Assembly (NCBI GenBank): GCA_963850765.1
Contig: CAWKMN010000005.1
Coordinates: forward strand, 1 to 64,000
DNA: 64,000 nucleotides
Source: CAWKMN01 sp963850765
Lineage (GTDB): Bacteria; Chloroflexota; Anaerolineae; Aggregatilineales; Aggregatilineaceae
Direction of reading: 5' to 3'
The notes beneath the pieces are model-generated. The model was not told where the DNA came from. It made no database searches and worked only from the letters and a program-made list of their open reading frames with translations. Positions 63,864 through 64,000 of this stretch are shown here, in pieces. The number at the start of each line of letters is the position of its first letter. Position 1 is the first letter of the stretch. The translations under genes and the position numbers were made by a program.

Positions 63864-64000
63864 CTATTTGAGCGCCGGGCTGACGAGATAGACCGCACTG
63901 CCGCGGGTGGCCTGAATCACATTTCCCTGTGCCACCGCGATCGGTGCGCCGGCATCAATCAGCGCTTCGTCCAGGGTGAAGATGCGTGCGATCATGGCGG
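63864..64000 (-). CDS. Partial protein, 3' end only
   Basis: A TAG at 63866-63864 closes a frame open to the window edge. The last residues read MIARIFTLDEALIDAG, then PIAVAQGNVIQATRG, then SAVYLVSPALK. An ATG at 63994-63996 may be internal or the true start. Too little is present to name a family. Confidence 0.5.
   Translation of the reverse strand, partial: AMIARIFTLDEALIDAGAPIAVAQGNVIQATRGSAVYLVSPALK

Overview
The window looks like a GC-rich chromosome segment of a filamentous-type Chloroflexota (Anaerolineae-like). This is inferred from the many secreted proteins and lipoproteins with Pro/Thr spacers, the DUF3417-type glycogen phosphorylase, the GH57/GDE/glgC glycogen genes, the single-REC response regulators, and dense families of intergenic palindromes (GTAGGGGCG-type, CCCTCTCC-type, ACCACAGAG-type). 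No phage, IS transposase, CRISPR array or rRNA was seen. One tRNA (Gly, CCC) lies near the right end.

Layout. 1-8.7 kb: the 3' part of a TPR protein, a histidine phosphatase, glycogen phosphorylase, a membrane TPR-like protein, an APH(6)-like kinase, a glutaredoxin-thioredoxin reductase fusion and a UPF0316 membrane protein. 9-15.7 kb: two divergent signalling units. The left one is RR / NERD-like membrane protein / PPC-like membrane protein / receptor kinase without its phosphoacceptor His; the right one is RR / soluble PAS kinase with an intact His. 15.8-22.5 kb: a small secreted protein, PAP2 phosphatase overlapping pfkA, an ABC permease and ATP sulfurylase. 22.8-32.5 kb: secreted SH3-beta-propeller protein, Gfo/Idh oxidoreductase, PpiC lipoprotein, GH57 glucanotransferase, an RR, a YrdB-like protein and a secreted Pro-rich protein. 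32.7-40 kb: glgC, an anchored protein, SGNH hydrolase, glycogen debranching enzyme, a lone CBM48 protein and an esterase. 40-48.5 kb: MA-like metallopeptidase, phosphohexomutase and the cell-shape run mreB-mreC-mreD-mrdA. 48.7-55.2 kb: two membrane proteins, a lipoprotein lytic transglycosylase, a pair of overlapping small unknown genes and a GT39-like membrane glycosyltransferase. 55.4-64 kb: L25, TrmI, an RR, a GlmU-like nucleotidyltransferase overlapping a second phosphohexomutase, a secreted protein, a PP2C-like phosphatase, tRNA-Gly and a partial gene.

Working together. glgC, glgP, the GH57 enzyme, debranching enzyme, CBM48 protein, pfkA and two phosphohexomutases form a dispersed glycogen/hexose-phosphate set; glgP and the GH57 gene share a LacI-type operator-like palindrome. 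mreBCD/mrdA, the lytic transglycosylase and the sugar-nucleotide genes serve envelope growth.

Two features dominate the oddities. First, about a dozen otherwise good genes are split by single-base frameshifts (several in the debranching enzyme alone), which I read mainly as consensus error. Second, most intergenic gaps are filled by repeats arranged as concentric inverted repeats, and one such block sits in frame inside the GT39 gene.
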